Shown one piece after another: positions 45,249 through 54,814 of a stretch of 64,000 bases of DNA. The DNA comes from JBCCTX01 sp964468435 (GTDB lineage Bacteria > Bacteroidota > Bacteroidia > J057): the NCBI GenBank assembly GCA_964468435.1, contig CAYXVE010000012.1, positions 1 to 64,000 on the forward strand. Reading direction: 5' to 3'. The translations under genes were made by a program, and so were the position numbers. The notes beneath the pieces were generated by a model. The model did no database searches. It saw only the letters and a program-made list of their open reading frames with translations, and was not told the origin of the DNA. Numbering within the stretch: position 1 is the first letter of the stretch; each line of letters begins with the position of its first letter.

Positions 45249-46451
45249 TTATCCAGGCTGAAGTGCTACCTTTTTACCTACAATAGATAAATTTTCATCT
45301 ACAAAGGTGTGATCCCAGAGATTTGAAATTACCGCAGATATATGGGGGTTCTGAAGTGCCCAGAGATATGCCTTGAGCGGGGCTTTCATTTCTCCGGGTA
45401 CGATTCGTTCTACTTTATCTACACGCCAACTGGGTGTAGGTTGTAGCGATTTGTGATGTGTAGCGACAGCCATCGCAGCTTTCATAGCGATTATACCCAT
45501 ACCACTTCCGTAAGCTTTGCGAATAGCATCCTCCATATATCCCCCGTTGACAATATTGTAAGCACACATGCAGATGTCGTACCTACCGGTTTCAGTTGCT
45601 GCACGCAATACACCAGCGGGATCATTGTGAGTAGATACCCCCAAAAACCTGACTTTACCGTCTTTCTTCAATTTCTCAAATGTCTCATATATCTCCGGAA
45701 TCTGTACTTCTTCGGGGCAATTGGCTCCATGGGGACACATCAGGATATCAAAATAGTCTGTTTTTGCACGTTCCAGACTACCTTCCAGGGAAGTGATAAT
45801 CTTTTCTTGGAAAGCCTTGCTACCATCCACCAGGTGGCTATAATCTCTCACCATAGCATTAGCCATATAAGATGGATCCATAGATTTTTCCTGTCCAGGC
45901 CAGTAGGTCAGATAATAGCCTGGTTTATCCACAGCCCTGTCATCACGCATTTTGCGTGCACGTTTTATGATAGCTTCTTGTTTCCCAGAAGGAAGTCCAT
46001 CAAATATTTCCTTGTACAGATTGCTCCTTACACGGTCGAAGCCACTGACCTTAGTAGTCATGAATACTTTTTCCCGCTTGGAAGAACTATCAATAATTGT
46101 GCTGTAAGCTCTTTCGCATTCTCCACCTCCATATGCAGGAGCCATATCCAGATAATTTAGCCCCTTCTCCATGGCATATTCTACCTGTTTGGTATTTCCC
46201 ATCCTTACAGGATCTCCCCCACACACTACTTCAGAGATCATCATGCCTGTTCTTCCCAATTGGCGGTAAGCCATACCAGGTTGCTTGTTCCTCCATTCGG
46301 GAATTACGGGAGCCTTTTGTTCTGTTGCCGTGGTATCTGCACTGAGCGTAGATACAGACAATGCACCAATACCTGCTGAAGCCGCAGTAGTCATGGAGAG
46401 AAAATTTCTCCTCGAAATCGAAGTCTGACTTTTATTTTTTTCTGGTTTCAT
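45249..46451 (-). CDS. Tat-exported aldo/keto reductase
   Basis: 400 residues with a twin-arginine signal (SISRRNFLSMTTAASAGIGALS). Aldo/keto reductase residues are kept: Asp and Tyr in YLDMAPAYGGGE, Lys in TTKVSGF, His in LMCPHGANC. An insert of about 60 residues (QEAIIKRARKMRDDRAVDKP ...) makes it longer than usual. An exported NAD(P)H enzyme is unusual; Tat export with a bound cofactor is the usual explanation. It is divergent from the PhoPQ-related hydrolase. Confidence 0.9.
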   Translation of the reverse strand: MKPEKNKSQTSISRRNFLSMTTAASAGIGALSVSTLSADTTATEQKAPVIPEWRNKQPGMAYRQLGRTGMMISEVVCGGDPVRMGNTKQVEYAMEKGLNYLDMAPAYGGGECERAYSTIIDSSSKREKVFMTTKVSGFDRVRSNLYKEIFDGLPSGKQEAIIKRARKMRDDRAVDKPGYYLTYWPGQEKSMDPSYMANAMVRDYSHLVDGSKAFQEKIITSLEGSLERAKTDYFDILMCPHGANCPEEVQIPEIYETFEKLKKDGKVRFLGVSTHNDPAGVLRAATETGRYDICMCAYNIVNGGYMEDAIRKAYGSGMGIIAMKAAMAVATHHKSLQPTPSWRVDKVERIVPGEMKAPLKAYLWALQNPHISAVISNLWDHTFVDENLSIVGKKVALQPG

Positions 46452-46606
46452 GGGTTACAAAAAATTGATTTTAATCGATGGGTTATCAAATCGAATATAA
46501 GATTTTTCCAGCAAAAAAATACAGCGTAATTTTAATCTATTATCCAGTCATCTTTTTCTTTTATCTGAAAAGCATTATTTTGAAAAAAAATTAAAAGACC
46601 TAATTC

Positions 46607-48091
46607 ATGAATTTAAACCTATCTGTCCACTCACGTTTATTTATGTTGATATTTTCTTTTTCAACATGTGTGGTTTTGATTTTTACGGGCTGTAAACCTG
46701 AGCCCTCTTCTGCAGGACCTATGTCTGCTTATGCGGCGCCAGTGGCGGCGGATGTTACTCCGCTGGATGAATATATACAGGCTGAGGATACCTTCAGCTA
46801 CGAAATCACAAATGCGATGGATGGGGAGGGTTATACCACATATGTGGTACGCATGGTTTCACAAACATGGCTTTCTGAAGATGAACTCAAAGATCCCCTC
46901 TGGTGGCATTGGCTCACGATAGTCGTACCTGATCAGGTGAGCAGCCAGATCGGTATGCTTTTCATTGGTGGTGGGAGCCGTAACCGGGAAATGCCTGAAG
47001 GAGCTAGCGACATGCTGGTGAAGCCTGCTATGCTTACCCAGACTGTTGTGGCTGAATTACACAATGTCCCCAATCAACCGATCGAATTTGTCGGTGATGA
47101 TTATGGCCCACGCTCTGAAGATGAGATTATTGCATATGGATGGAGAGAATTTATGGAAAGAGGAGGAAAAGAGGAAGATGCAGCGTGGCTGTCTCGATTA
47201 CCTATGACGAAGTCAGCTGTAAAAGCGATGGATGTAATCACGGCAGCTACAACAGACATCCTGGATCAACCAGTAGAAAATTTTATGGTAGCAGGAGGCT
47301 CCAAGCGCGGATGGACAACCTGGACTACAGCGGCTACTGATGACCGGGTAGTAGCAATCGCTCCCATTGTCATAGATCTGCTGAACGTTATACCTTCTTT
47401 TGAACACCATTGGCAGGTTTATGGATTCTGGGCGCCTGCAGTTGGAAATTATGTAAATGAAGGTATCATGGAATGGCAAAACGCTATAGAGTATCAAAGA
47501 CTGCTGGAGATTACTGAGCCTTTTTCTTACAGAAACCGGCTAACCATGCCCAAACTCATCCTGAACGCTACTGGCGATCAGTTTTTTATTCCCGATTCCT
47601 GGCAATTTTACTGGGATGAACTCAAGGGAGAAAAACATCTTCGCTATGTACCTAATAGTGAACATTCCATGGATGGAACAGATGTTCTGGAAACATTGGT
47701 ATCATTTTATCAACATATTGTAACGGGTACAGAGCGCCCTGACTTTGACTGGGAGGTGGTCGACCATGAAATTGTGATCAGAACACTTGAAGAATTTCCA
47801 CCACAAGCCATAACGCTTTGGAAAGCTACTAATCCTCAATCCAGGGATTTCCGTGTGGATAAAATTGGACTTGCTTATGAACCCGTAGAAATTCCCCTCA
47901 ATGAACGTGGTGAATATCGTTTGTCAGTGGAAGAACCAGCCGAAGGCTGGACAGCCTTCTTTGGCGAATTGACATTCGAAGGTATTGGGGAGGTCCCCTT
48001 TAAGCAAAGCACAGGCGTAGTAGTTGTGCCAGAGGTTTACCCTTATGAACCTTATGTGAGTAGTGAGCCCCAGGGCACAAAGATAAATTAG
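46607..48091 (+). CDS. PhoPQ-activated pathogenicity-related alpha/beta hydrolase (PqaA-like) lipoprotein
   Basis: 494 residues. Lipoprotein signal to Cys29 (IFTGC). The family pattern is clear: DEYIQAEDTFSYEI, WWHWLTIVVPDQV, GMLFIGGGSRN, and a hydrolase core with Ser232 (GGSKRGW), Asp324 (ATGDQF) and His353 (SEHSMDG) in the right order for a triad. A C-terminal beta domain (about 385-494) follows. The name comes from the Salmonella member and says nothing about virulence here; carbohydrate or peptide ester hydrolysis is possible but unproven. Confidence 0.88.
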   Translation: MNLNLSVHSRLFMLIFSFSTCVVLIFTGCKPEPSSAGPMSAYAAPVAADVTPLDEYIQAEDTFSYEITNAMDGEGYTTYVVRMVSQTWLSEDELKDPLWWHWLTIVVPDQVSSQIGMLFIGGGSRNREMPEGASDMLVKPAMLTQTVVAELHNVPNQPIEFVGDDYGPRSEDEIIAYGWREFMERGGKEEDAAWLSRLPMTKSAVKAMDVITAATTDILDQPVENFMVAGGSKRGWTTWTTAATDDRVVAIAPIVIDLLNVIPSFEHHWQVYGFWAPAVGNYVNEGIMEWQNAIEYQRLLEITEPFSYRNRLTMPKLILNATGDQFFIPDSWQFYWDELKGEKHLRYVPNSEHSMDGTDVLETLVSFYQHIVTGTERPDFDWEVVDHEIVIRTLEEFPPQAITLWKATNPQSRDFRVDKIGLAYEPVEIPLNERGEYRLSVEEPAEGWTAFFGELTFEGIGEVPFKQSTGVVVVPEVYPYEPYVSSEPQGTKIN

Positions 48092-48185
48092 ATCAGAAAT
48101 CGTAGCGGGTACCTCCTAATTTCTAGCTTGGCCACGACTGTATTTTTTTTCCTGTATATATTAAAAACTGGGAACAGCCTATGCA

Positions 48186-49175
48186 CTAGGCTTTGTAATA
48201 TTCTATTTTTGATCCATCAAAGCCAGCAACCCGGGCAATCAGTTCCATTCGTGTATCTTCATCCATGCCTTTAAATTCCCGGGCAAGGTCTATTTTTTCC
48301 TGAAGCATCTCGGGTGAAGAAGCTCCTGTGATAAGTACACTGACAGGTAATGACCATACAAAATGCAGGGCTTCGCGGATCGTAGCTACATCAGGTACGA
48401 TTTTAGGGTCATCACCATGGCTGAAGTGTCTGGTTCCGCCAAAGAAGCCTCCATTGGATAAAGTCTTCATAGCCAGCACTCCCATATTCCGGTCGACAAG
48501 TGTAGGCATTACATTTTTGATAAAACTCTTATAGTTGGGATCAAACATGTTGATGGGCATTTGAGCCGTCTGTAGCTGATCGGTCTGCTCCAGCATGCGC
48601 TGATGGGCATGAAAGTCAGTGTGACCCGTAAAGCCTACATAGCGTGTCTTACCTTCTTCCTGGGCTTTGAGAACCACATCCAACACGCCATTATCTATTC
48701 TTCCATCCACATCACCCGGGCTGGTAATAGCATGAATCTGCCACAGGTCCACATAGTCTGTATTGAGACGTCTCAGAGAATCTTCAAGATGCTTACGGGC
48801 AGTCTTCGCGTTCCGGGCAGTCGTCTTGGTCATGATAAAGGATACATCCCGGTATTTAGGTGAAAGAAATTTTCCATAGTAAGTTTCGGCTTGACCACTA
48901 TTATACATCTCTGCGTTATCAAAAAATCTCACACCACCCTCGATCGCTTTTTCAATAATTGCCTGTGCCATTTTTTCATTTTCTCTTCCTACATGAGCTC
49001 CGCCGATACCCAGCATGGTAACTTCTTCTCCTGTGTTACCGAGCTTTCGCAGAGGCAAGAGTTCACCAATTCGGTCTCCCGGAGATAAAGGACGACCATG
49101 CACATCTGTACGATTCAACATAAGTGTAGCAGTAATGGCTGCCAGGCCTCTAAGGAAATCTCTACGATCTGTCAT
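48186..49175 (-). CDS. Tat-exported aldo/keto reductase, second copy
   Basis: 329 residues with a Tat-like signal (DRRDFLRGLAAITATLML). Active residues: Asp and Tyr in RFFDNAEMYNSG, Lys in IMTKTTAR, His in DLWQIHAIT. It converges with the PhoPQ-related gene and is divergent from the zinc-type dehydrogenase, with 65 bases between start codons. It is not closely similar to the 400-residue exported reductase, so the two are separate lineages, probably with related roles in exported redox steps. Confidence 0.9.
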   Translation of the reverse strand: MTDRRDFLRGLAAITATLMLNRTDVHGRPLSPGDRIGELLPLRKLGNTGEEVTMLGIGGAHVGRENEKMAQAIIEKAIEGGVRFFDNAEMYNSGQAETYYGKFLSPKYRDVSFIMTKTTARNAKTARKHLEDSLRRLNTDYVDLWQIHAITSPGDVDGRIDNGVLDVVLKAQEEGKTRYVGFTGHTDFHAHQRMLEQTDQLQTAQMPINMFDPNYKSFIKNVMPTLVDRNMGVLAMKTLSNGGFFGGTRHFSHGDDPKIVPDVATIREALHFVWSLPVSVLITGASSPEMLQEKIDLAREFKGMDEDTRMELIARVAGFDGSKIEYYKA

Positions 49176-49240
49176 AATTGGATTGTTTAAGTTAAATTTA
49201 CGAATAACTTCAAAAACTTGTTATTGGAAATAAAAAATAC

Positions 49241-50260
49241 ATGAAAGCATTGTTATTAAAGTCCCCCGGAACATTTCTTTGGGAGGAAAGACCGATGGCG
49301 AAAGCTCCGGGCTATGGAGAGGTCTTAATAAAAGTAAGGAGAATAGGGATTTGCGGTACTGATCTTCACGCCTATGAAGGGACACAGCCTTTTTTTAGTT
49401 ATCCACGGGTATTGGGACACGAGTTGGGAGTGGAAGTGATAGAACTGGGGGAAGGGGTAGAGAATGTACAAATAGGAGACACTTGCTCAGTCGAACCCTA
49501 TCGCAATACCACCAATGATCAGGCTGTGAGAAGGGGCAAAACGAATTGTGGAGAAAACCTTTCGGTGATTGGTGTACATGAAGACGGCGGTATGCAGGAA
49601 TATTTTACCTATCCGGCCAAATATCTGTATAAATCCCAACGGCTAAGTCTTGAGCAGTTGGCACTGGTGGAGACTTTGGGAATCGGCTGCCATGCAGTAA
49701 ACCGCGCTAGGGTAGGTCTGAAAGACACTGTTTTGGTTACCGGAGTGGGGCCCATCGGGTTGGGTACTGTACAGTTTGCTCAGGCTGCAGGTGCACAAAA
49801 AGTACTGGCTATGGATATCAATCAGCGCAGACTCGATTTTGCCAGGAATATAATGGGGGTTGATGGTACAGTAATGGCAGGGGATCAAGCTGAAGAACAG
49901 ATTCGCGAACTATTGAATGGAGATCTGCCTACGGTCGTTTTGGATGCCACGGGTAATGCAAAATCTATGATGAACGCCTTTGATTATGTTGCCTATGGAG
50001 GGATTCTGGTATATATCGGCCTATTTGTGGGCGAAATTAGCTTTTATGATCCCTACTTTCACAAAAAAGAAATGACACTTATGTCCAGTCGCAATGCCCT
50101 GGGATCTGAATTTGTTCAGATTATTGATTATCTCGAACAAGGTAAGATCACGACTGATCCCTGGATTACTCATCGCACAACCTTTGACCAGGTACCTGAT
50201 CAGTTTGGCAGTTGGCTAGACCCCAATACCGGAGTGATTAAAGCAGTAGTGGAAATGTAG
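49241..50260 (+). CDS. Medium-chain zinc-type alcohol dehydrogenase
   Basis: NAD(P)-dependent polyol or sugar-acid dehydrogenase by family. The catalytic zinc site is intact: Cys38 in GICGTD, His60-Glu61 in LGHELG, and the Rossmann motif GVGPIGLGTVQFAQAAGA follows. The lobe that normally holds four structural-zinc cysteines is degenerate: of the usual group only Cys103 (TNCGENL) remains, with NTTNDQAVRR replacing the others. The GVHEDGGMQEYF segment places it near the L-idonate/galactonate-type dehydrogenases. It is divergent from the exported reductase. Confidence 0.9.
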   Translation: MKALLLKSPGTFLWEERPMAKAPGYGEVLIKVRRIGICGTDLHAYEGTQPFFSYPRVLGHELGVEVIELGEGVENVQIGDTCSVEPYRNTTNDQAVRRGKTNCGENLSVIGVHEDGGMQEYFTYPAKYLYKSQRLSLEQLALVETLGIGCHAVNRARVGLKDTVLVTGVGPIGLGTVQFAQAAGAQKVLAMDINQRRLDFARNIMGVDGTVMAGDQAEEQIRELLNGDLPTVVLDATGNAKSMMNAFDYVAYGGILVYIGLFVGEISFYDPYFHKKEMTLMSSRNALGSEFVQIIDYLEQGKITTDPWITHRTTFDQVPDQFGSWLDPNTGVIKAVVEM

Positions 50261-50379
50261 AATACGTATTGTGTGAATTATCCGATGTTCGTCGTCCAAT
50301 TCTCCTAATAGTTTTTTCTTATCCATGCTTTTTGTAACTTCCACAATCATACAGCTATTTTTTAAAAGGACTAACACAC

Positions 50380-51819
50380 ATGGACAATCAAGTTGCTGAT
50401 ATCGTAATTTTTTTGGGGCGTTTCCACCCCCTGGTGGTTCATTTACCTATTGGATTTTTGTTACTGGCAGGGTTATTTGAATGGATGGGCAGAAAGGAAA
50501 AATATACATCGCTGAAAGAAGCAGCTACCTTTACCCTGCTGCTTGGTGCGATCAGTTCGGTAGCGGCTGCAGCATTGGGATATTTGCTTTCTCTGGGGGG
50601 AGGATACAATGAATCTACTTTGGACTGGCATATGTGGATGGGAATCTTTGTATGTGTAGTGTCAATTGTAGCATATTTATATAGGGCTAATATCATACCT
50701 ACTTTTTCCAGGTTGCCTCAGACGGCTTACATGGGAGTCATGGTGATTATGCTAGGATCACTGGGATATACGGGGCATCTTGGAGGTTCACTTACACATG
50801 GATCTACCTATCTGACCCAGTATATGCCCAATGGTATGCGTGCGCTTGCCGGATTACCTCCTCGCGAAACATTCGAGCGTCAGCTAGTAACTAATCTGGA
50901 CTCTGCAGAAATTTTTGCAGATGTCATCCAGCCTGTACTGGAAGCTCGCTGTGTAAGTTGCCACAATGAAAACAAAAAAAAGGGAGATCTCTTGATGACA
51001 GATTTTGCTATGTTGATGGAGGGTGGAGAGCATGGCGAAGTGATTATGGCTGGAAATGCAATCAAAAGCGAACTGGTCAGAAGAGTTACCTTACCTAAAG
51101 ATGATGAGAAATTCATGCCTCCTGAAGGCAAGATACCGCTCAACGATGACCAAATTGCCATACTTAACTGGTGGATTGAACAGGGAGCTCCTGAAAAGGA
51201 TTTAATACATACCCTTGTCGTTACAGAAGACATACGCCCTGCTTTGGAACGTGAACTGGGGCTAGATGCAGCTTCTGCACGTGAAAATATGCTCGCTGGA
51301 GCTAATGTCTCTCCGGTAGATCCCACTGTTATGGATAATCTGAAAGCCCAAGGTTTTAAGGTATATCAGATCGCACAGGAAAGCCCTTTCCTGGATGTGG
51401 ATTTCTCACTGAGTGATACAACCTTAAGCGACAATCAGATCAAAGCACTGCTCAAAGCCCAGGACCAGATACTATGGCTTACCCTAAGCAAAAAAGAAGT
51501 ACAGGATGATCATCTGGAGATCATCGGTCAGTTGCCCAACCTGATGCGACTGAGGCTGGATCAGACAAGTATTACAGACGAAGGGATGAAGCATCTCACC
51601 TCGTTGAAAAGGTTGGAATATTTGAATCTGTATGGGACAAATGTAAGTGATGCCTCTCTAGAAAGCCTCAAGACTATCAGCAGCCTGAAGAGTCTCTATC
51701 TCTGGCAGACAAACGTCAGCGAAGCTGCTGTAGAAGACCTTGCGGCAGCTAATCCTGAACTTATGATCGATACGGGATTTCAGTTTTCCAAAACCGCCAA
51801 CGAACAACCGGGGGAATAG
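50380..51819 (+). CDS. DUF2231-cytochrome c-LRR membrane fusion protein
   Basis: 479 residues. N-terminal DUF2231-type membrane domain with four helices (about 12-35, 48-72, 85-103, 115-132), then a Planctomycete-type cytochrome domain (about 180-275) with CVSCH at 191-195 and a family MPPEGKIPLNDDQIAILNWWIEQGAP segment, then a C-terminal leucine-rich-like repeat region (about 385-460: LMRLRLDQTSITDEGMKHL, LEYLNLYGTNVSDASL, LKSLYLWQTNVSEAAV). A membrane electron carrier with a protein-binding tail is likely. It leads the probable catabolic operon, 11 bases before the epimerase. Confidence 0.85.
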   Translation: MDNQVADIVIFLGRFHPLVVHLPIGFLLLAGLFEWMGRKEKYTSLKEAATFTLLLGAISSVAAAALGYLLSLGGGYNESTLDWHMWMGIFVCVVSIVAYLYRANIIPTFSRLPQTAYMGVMVIMLGSLGYTGHLGGSLTHGSTYLTQYMPNGMRALAGLPPRETFERQLVTNLDSAEIFADVIQPVLEARCVSCHNENKKKGDLLMTDFAMLMEGGEHGEVIMAGNAIKSELVRRVTLPKDDEKFMPPEGKIPLNDDQIAILNWWIEQGAPEKDLIHTLVVTEDIRPALERELGLDAASARENMLAGANVSPVDPTVMDNLKAQGFKVYQIAQESPFLDVDFSLSDTTLSDNQIKALLKAQDQILWLTLSKKEVQDDHLEIIGQLPNLMRLRLDQTSITDEGMKHLTSLKRLEYLNLYGTNVSDASLESLKTISSLKSLYLWQTNVSEAAVEDLAAANPELMIDTGFQFSKTANEQPGE

Positions 51820-51830
51820 TCTCAATAGAT

Positions 51831-52976
51831 ATGAAAACCCATTGCTATCAATTAATTATAATACTAATCTGCATGGCTTGTACTCCCTCAGGGGATAAAG
51901 AAACCCTTGCTCAGGCTGAATTACGATCCGAAGTATTTGGCCAAACCCAAGATGGCGATACGGTAACACTTTTTACGCTGACCAATGCTCAGGGCATGAA
52001 AGTGGGAGTCATTGATTATGGTGGGATCATTACCGAGATCACGGTTCCTGACAGAGAGGGAAACATGGATAATGTGGTATTGGGATTTGACAATCTTGCT
52101 CAATACGAATCTGGACATCCCTTTTTGGGTGCATTGGTAGGTCGCTACGCTAACCGGATTGGGAAGGCACAGTTTACCCTGGATGACTCTACCTACGTCC
52201 TTGCTGCCAATAACGGCCCCAATTCCTTACATGGCGGACTTAAAGGCTTTGATAAACGAATTTGGAAATCTGAGGGATTCCGGAACAATGATGGAGTGGC
52301 TGTGAAGTTGATGTACACAAGTGTAGATGGCGAAGAGGGTTATCCAGGTACCTTGAATACAACGGTAACCTACACCCTAACAGACAGTAATGAACTCAGA
52401 ATTGATTATTTCGCAACTACGGACAAGAAAACGGTTCTGAATCTTACCAACCACTCGTATTTTAACCTCAAAGATGGAGGAGCTAGTGATATTTTGGGAC
52501 ATGAACTGATGCTCAAAGCAGATTTTTTTACGCCTGTCGACAGTACGATGATCCCTACCGGAGAGATCCGTTCTGTAGAGGGGACTCCTTTTGATTTCAG
52601 AAATCCCAAGACCATAGGGACTGAGATAGATGCTGAAGATCAGCAAATACAATACGGCGGTGGTTATGACCACAACTATATCCTGAACAGACCCAATGAT
52701 CTGGAGTTGGTATTTTTCGCAATAGTATATGAACCGTCAAGCAGCCGTAAAATGGAGGTATTGACGACTTTACCTGGCGTTCAGCTCTACTGTGGAAACT
52801 TCCTGGATGGTTCACTTATCGGACCTGGAGGAAAAGTGTATCAGAAGCGCTCAGGATTATGCCTCGAAACCCAGCATTATCCTGATTCACCTAACAAACC
52901 CGAATTTCCAAGTCCTGTTCTCGAACCAGGTGAAACTTACGAACACACTACTGTTTTCAGGTTTGGGGTAAGATAA
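51831..52976 (+). CDS. Aldose 1-epimerase (galactose mutarotase) lipoprotein
   Basis: Interconverts alpha and beta anomers of aldoses. 381 residues with a lipoprotein signal ending at Cys17 (MAC). Fold motifs include GRYANRIGKAQF, LTNHSYFNL with the catalytic-site His, YDHNYIL, and CLETQHYPDSPN with the catalytic Glu. The lipoprotein signal puts it in the periplasm or outer membrane, where anomerising imported or surface sugars makes sense. It is 11 bases after the cytochrome fusion gene. Confidence 0.93.
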   Translation: MKTHCYQLIIILICMACTPSGDKETLAQAELRSEVFGQTQDGDTVTLFTLTNAQGMKVGVIDYGGIITEITVPDREGNMDNVVLGFDNLAQYESGHPFLGALVGRYANRIGKAQFTLDDSTYVLAANNGPNSLHGGLKGFDKRIWKSEGFRNNDGVAVKLMYTSVDGEEGYPGTLNTTVTYTLTDSNELRIDYFATTDKKTVLNLTNHSYFNLKDGGASDILGHELMLKADFFTPVDSTMIPTGEIRSVEGTPFDFRNPKTIGTEIDAEDQQIQYGGGYDHNYILNRPNDLELVFFAIVYEPSSSRKMEVLTTLPGVQLYCGNFLDGSLIGPGGKVYQKRSGLCLETQHYPDSPNKPEFPSPVLEPGETYEHTTVFRFGVR

Positions 52977-53063
52977 GTAACTCATGAAATGATTCTCTTA
53001 TAAAATTTCCCGGTATATTTTATAGATTTATCCTGAATAAAGCTCTACTACTAACCTTAACCT

Positions 53064-53291
53064 ATGATCAAACGAAAAAAAATTCCATGGTATTTGAGTT
53101 GTACGGTCATGATCGTACTCTCAGTACTTACATTCACACCAGTCATTACACCTGCCCATACTTATAAACCCATGTTGATGGGGATTCCCTACACCCTCTG
53201 GACGGGATTTTTGTTGACAGTTGCACTGGTACTGATCACATATATCGGGGCTAGTGTTCATTTTGGAAAAAACGATAAGGAGATATCATGA
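53064..53291 (+). CDS. Small two-helix membrane protein (DUF3311-like) partner of the symporter
   Basis: 75 residues with two hydrophobic spans (about 10-27 and 45-65) and short charged ends. It overlaps the start of the sodium/solute symporter by 4 bases (ATGA), the arrangement of the DUF3311-type small subunit with such transporters. The family assignment is by context and topology more than by sequence motifs. Confidence 0.75.
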   Translation: MIKRKKIPWYLSCTVMIVLSVLTFTPVITPAHTYKPMLMGIPYTLWTGFLLTVALVLITYIGASVHFGKNDKEIS

Positions 53292-54739
53292 TTGAATGGT
53301 TGATAGGTATAAGTATTGTATATCTGGGAATTTTAGGCACCCTGGCCTGGCGTTCCAGACAAAAAAACACTTCAGCGGATTCTTTTATGCTGGGAGGTCA
53401 GAGCCTGGGATATATCATAGGGTTTATGACTGTGGCCGCAACGATGTTTAGCACCTTTACCCTGATGGGAATGCCTGACTTTTTCAGATTAAATGGGATT
53501 GGGGCTTGGATTTTTCTGGCCGTATCAGATGGTGCTATGATCTTCGTAATTATCTGGTTTGCCTATTATCTCAGAAGAAAGGTCGCCAGAAATGGGTTTA
53601 AAGGCATGGCGGGACTGCTCAATAAATGCTATAATTCCAAAACTGCAGGTTTTGTCTATTTCGCAGGCATATTTTTATTTCTAATCCCCTATGTAGCTAT
53701 TCAGATAAGGGGGATTGGAATATTTCTGGAGGCTGTATTTCCCAATGCCCTTCCTTATTGGGGATGGGGACTGTGTATTATTGGTCTGATGCTATTGTAT
53801 AGTGAAACAGGTGGATTAAAAGCGATCATCTTTGCTGATGTATTACAGGGTACCTTACTGATGATTGTCGTATGGCTAATAGCATCCAGTTGTGTGAAAG
53901 CGCTGGGAGGGGTAGCGGAAATGTTTGCCCAGGTGGAGCAAGTCAATGCTCCCCTATTATCAGTCCCCGGTCCCAACGGTCTTTTTTCTGTACAGTTTAT
54001 GTTGGGATCTTTTTTGGTGTTACTATTGATGCCCATTACCCAGCCACAGTTTTCTACGCGCTTGGTGATCATGCGCGATCTGAAAGCTACACATCGCATG
54101 GCTGTGGCAGTAGGATGTTTTGCCATTCTAGTGATTATGCCTACGATTCCTATAGGGCTGTATGGCGCATTGAATTATGCAGATCTGTCTACCGCTGATT
54201 TCCTATCCCAGGTATTGCTGTTTGATCAGGTCAACTGGATAGCTGCGGCAGCGATTATCGGATTGATTGCAGCAGCGATCTCTACAAGTGATTCGCAGAT
54301 TTTTGCTTTGGGCTCGGAGTTTCGTTCACTGCTTGGCGGTACTGAAAAAGCCAACCTGTTCAGAGCTAAAATAGCTATTTTGGTTTTTGCTTTTGCAGCA
54401 TGGGTTTTTTCCATCTTCGCTAGCGATCAACTGGTGCTATTGGCTAGGGTGAGCTTTGCCGGTACAGCGATGATGGGACCAATGATACTTGCAGCGATCC
54501 TCACCCAAAAGAAGCAAGGTTCCGAAATTATTGTCGTTTCTGCCATCGGTCTGTTAGCCTTTTTGGCTTCTCTTCTCGGAATTATCCCAGATAGCCTTTG
54601 GGGCTTTAGATTGGATTTGATCCTGCTGGGACTGATAGGTCTGGTGACAGTGATTTCGGTGTTATTACGAAAAGGTAAGGGAGAGGAGGATGAATCCCAG
54701 GTAGCTGAAACATGGGAGATAGCCAACCAGGATAGCTGA
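53288..54739 (+). CDS. Sodium:solute symporter (SSS family)
   Basis: Inner-membrane sodium-coupled importer of 483 residues with about 12-13 membrane helices. The first helices carry DSFMLGGQSLGYIIGFMTVAA, with AATMFSTFTLMG; a later one has the AAAISTSDSQIFALGSEF motif typical of SSS transporters. It is translationally coupled to the small membrane protein before it. Followed after 75 bases by an enolase-superfamily enzyme, so the solute is probably a sugar acid or related compound, but the sequence does not specify it. Confidence 0.92.
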   Translation: MIEWLIGISIVYLGILGTLAWRSRQKNTSADSFMLGGQSLGYIIGFMTVAATMFSTFTLMGMPDFFRLNGIGAWIFLAVSDGAMIFVIIWFAYYLRRKVARNGFKGMAGLLNKCYNSKTAGFVYFAGIFLFLIPYVAIQIRGIGIFLEAVFPNALPYWGWGLCIIGLMLLYSETGGLKAIIFADVLQGTLLMIVVWLIASSCVKALGGVAEMFAQVEQVNAPLLSVPGPNGLFSVQFMLGSFLVLLLMPITQPQFSTRLVIMRDLKATHRMAVAVGCFAILVIMPTIPIGLYGALNYADLSTADFLSQVLLFDQVNWIAAAAIIGLIAAAISTSDSQIFALGSEFRSLLGGTEKANLFRAKIAILVFAFAAWVFSIFASDQLVLLARVSFAGTAMMGPMILAAILTQKKQGSEIIVVSAIGLLAFLASLLGIIPDSLWGFRLDLILLGLIGLVTVISVLLRKGKGEEDESQVAETWEIANQDS

Positions 54740-54814
54740 TCTGAATGCCAGATATGTATTTATGCAAATCATTTTCTTTAAGTAGAGAGAAAAACTTATA
54801 TGTAAGAAAAGCAA

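Noticed and set aside
45453..46160. Long open frame (235 codons) on the plus strand opposite the 400-residue aldo/keto reductase
   Set aside because: It is antisense to a clear Tat-exported reductase with catalytic residues and shows no recognisable domain or plausible N-terminus.
52996..53030. AT-rich inverted repeat TATAAAAT / ATTTTATA after the epimerase gene
   Set aside because: Weak AT-only pairing without a T run of terminator type; likely to occur by chance in AT-rich spacer.
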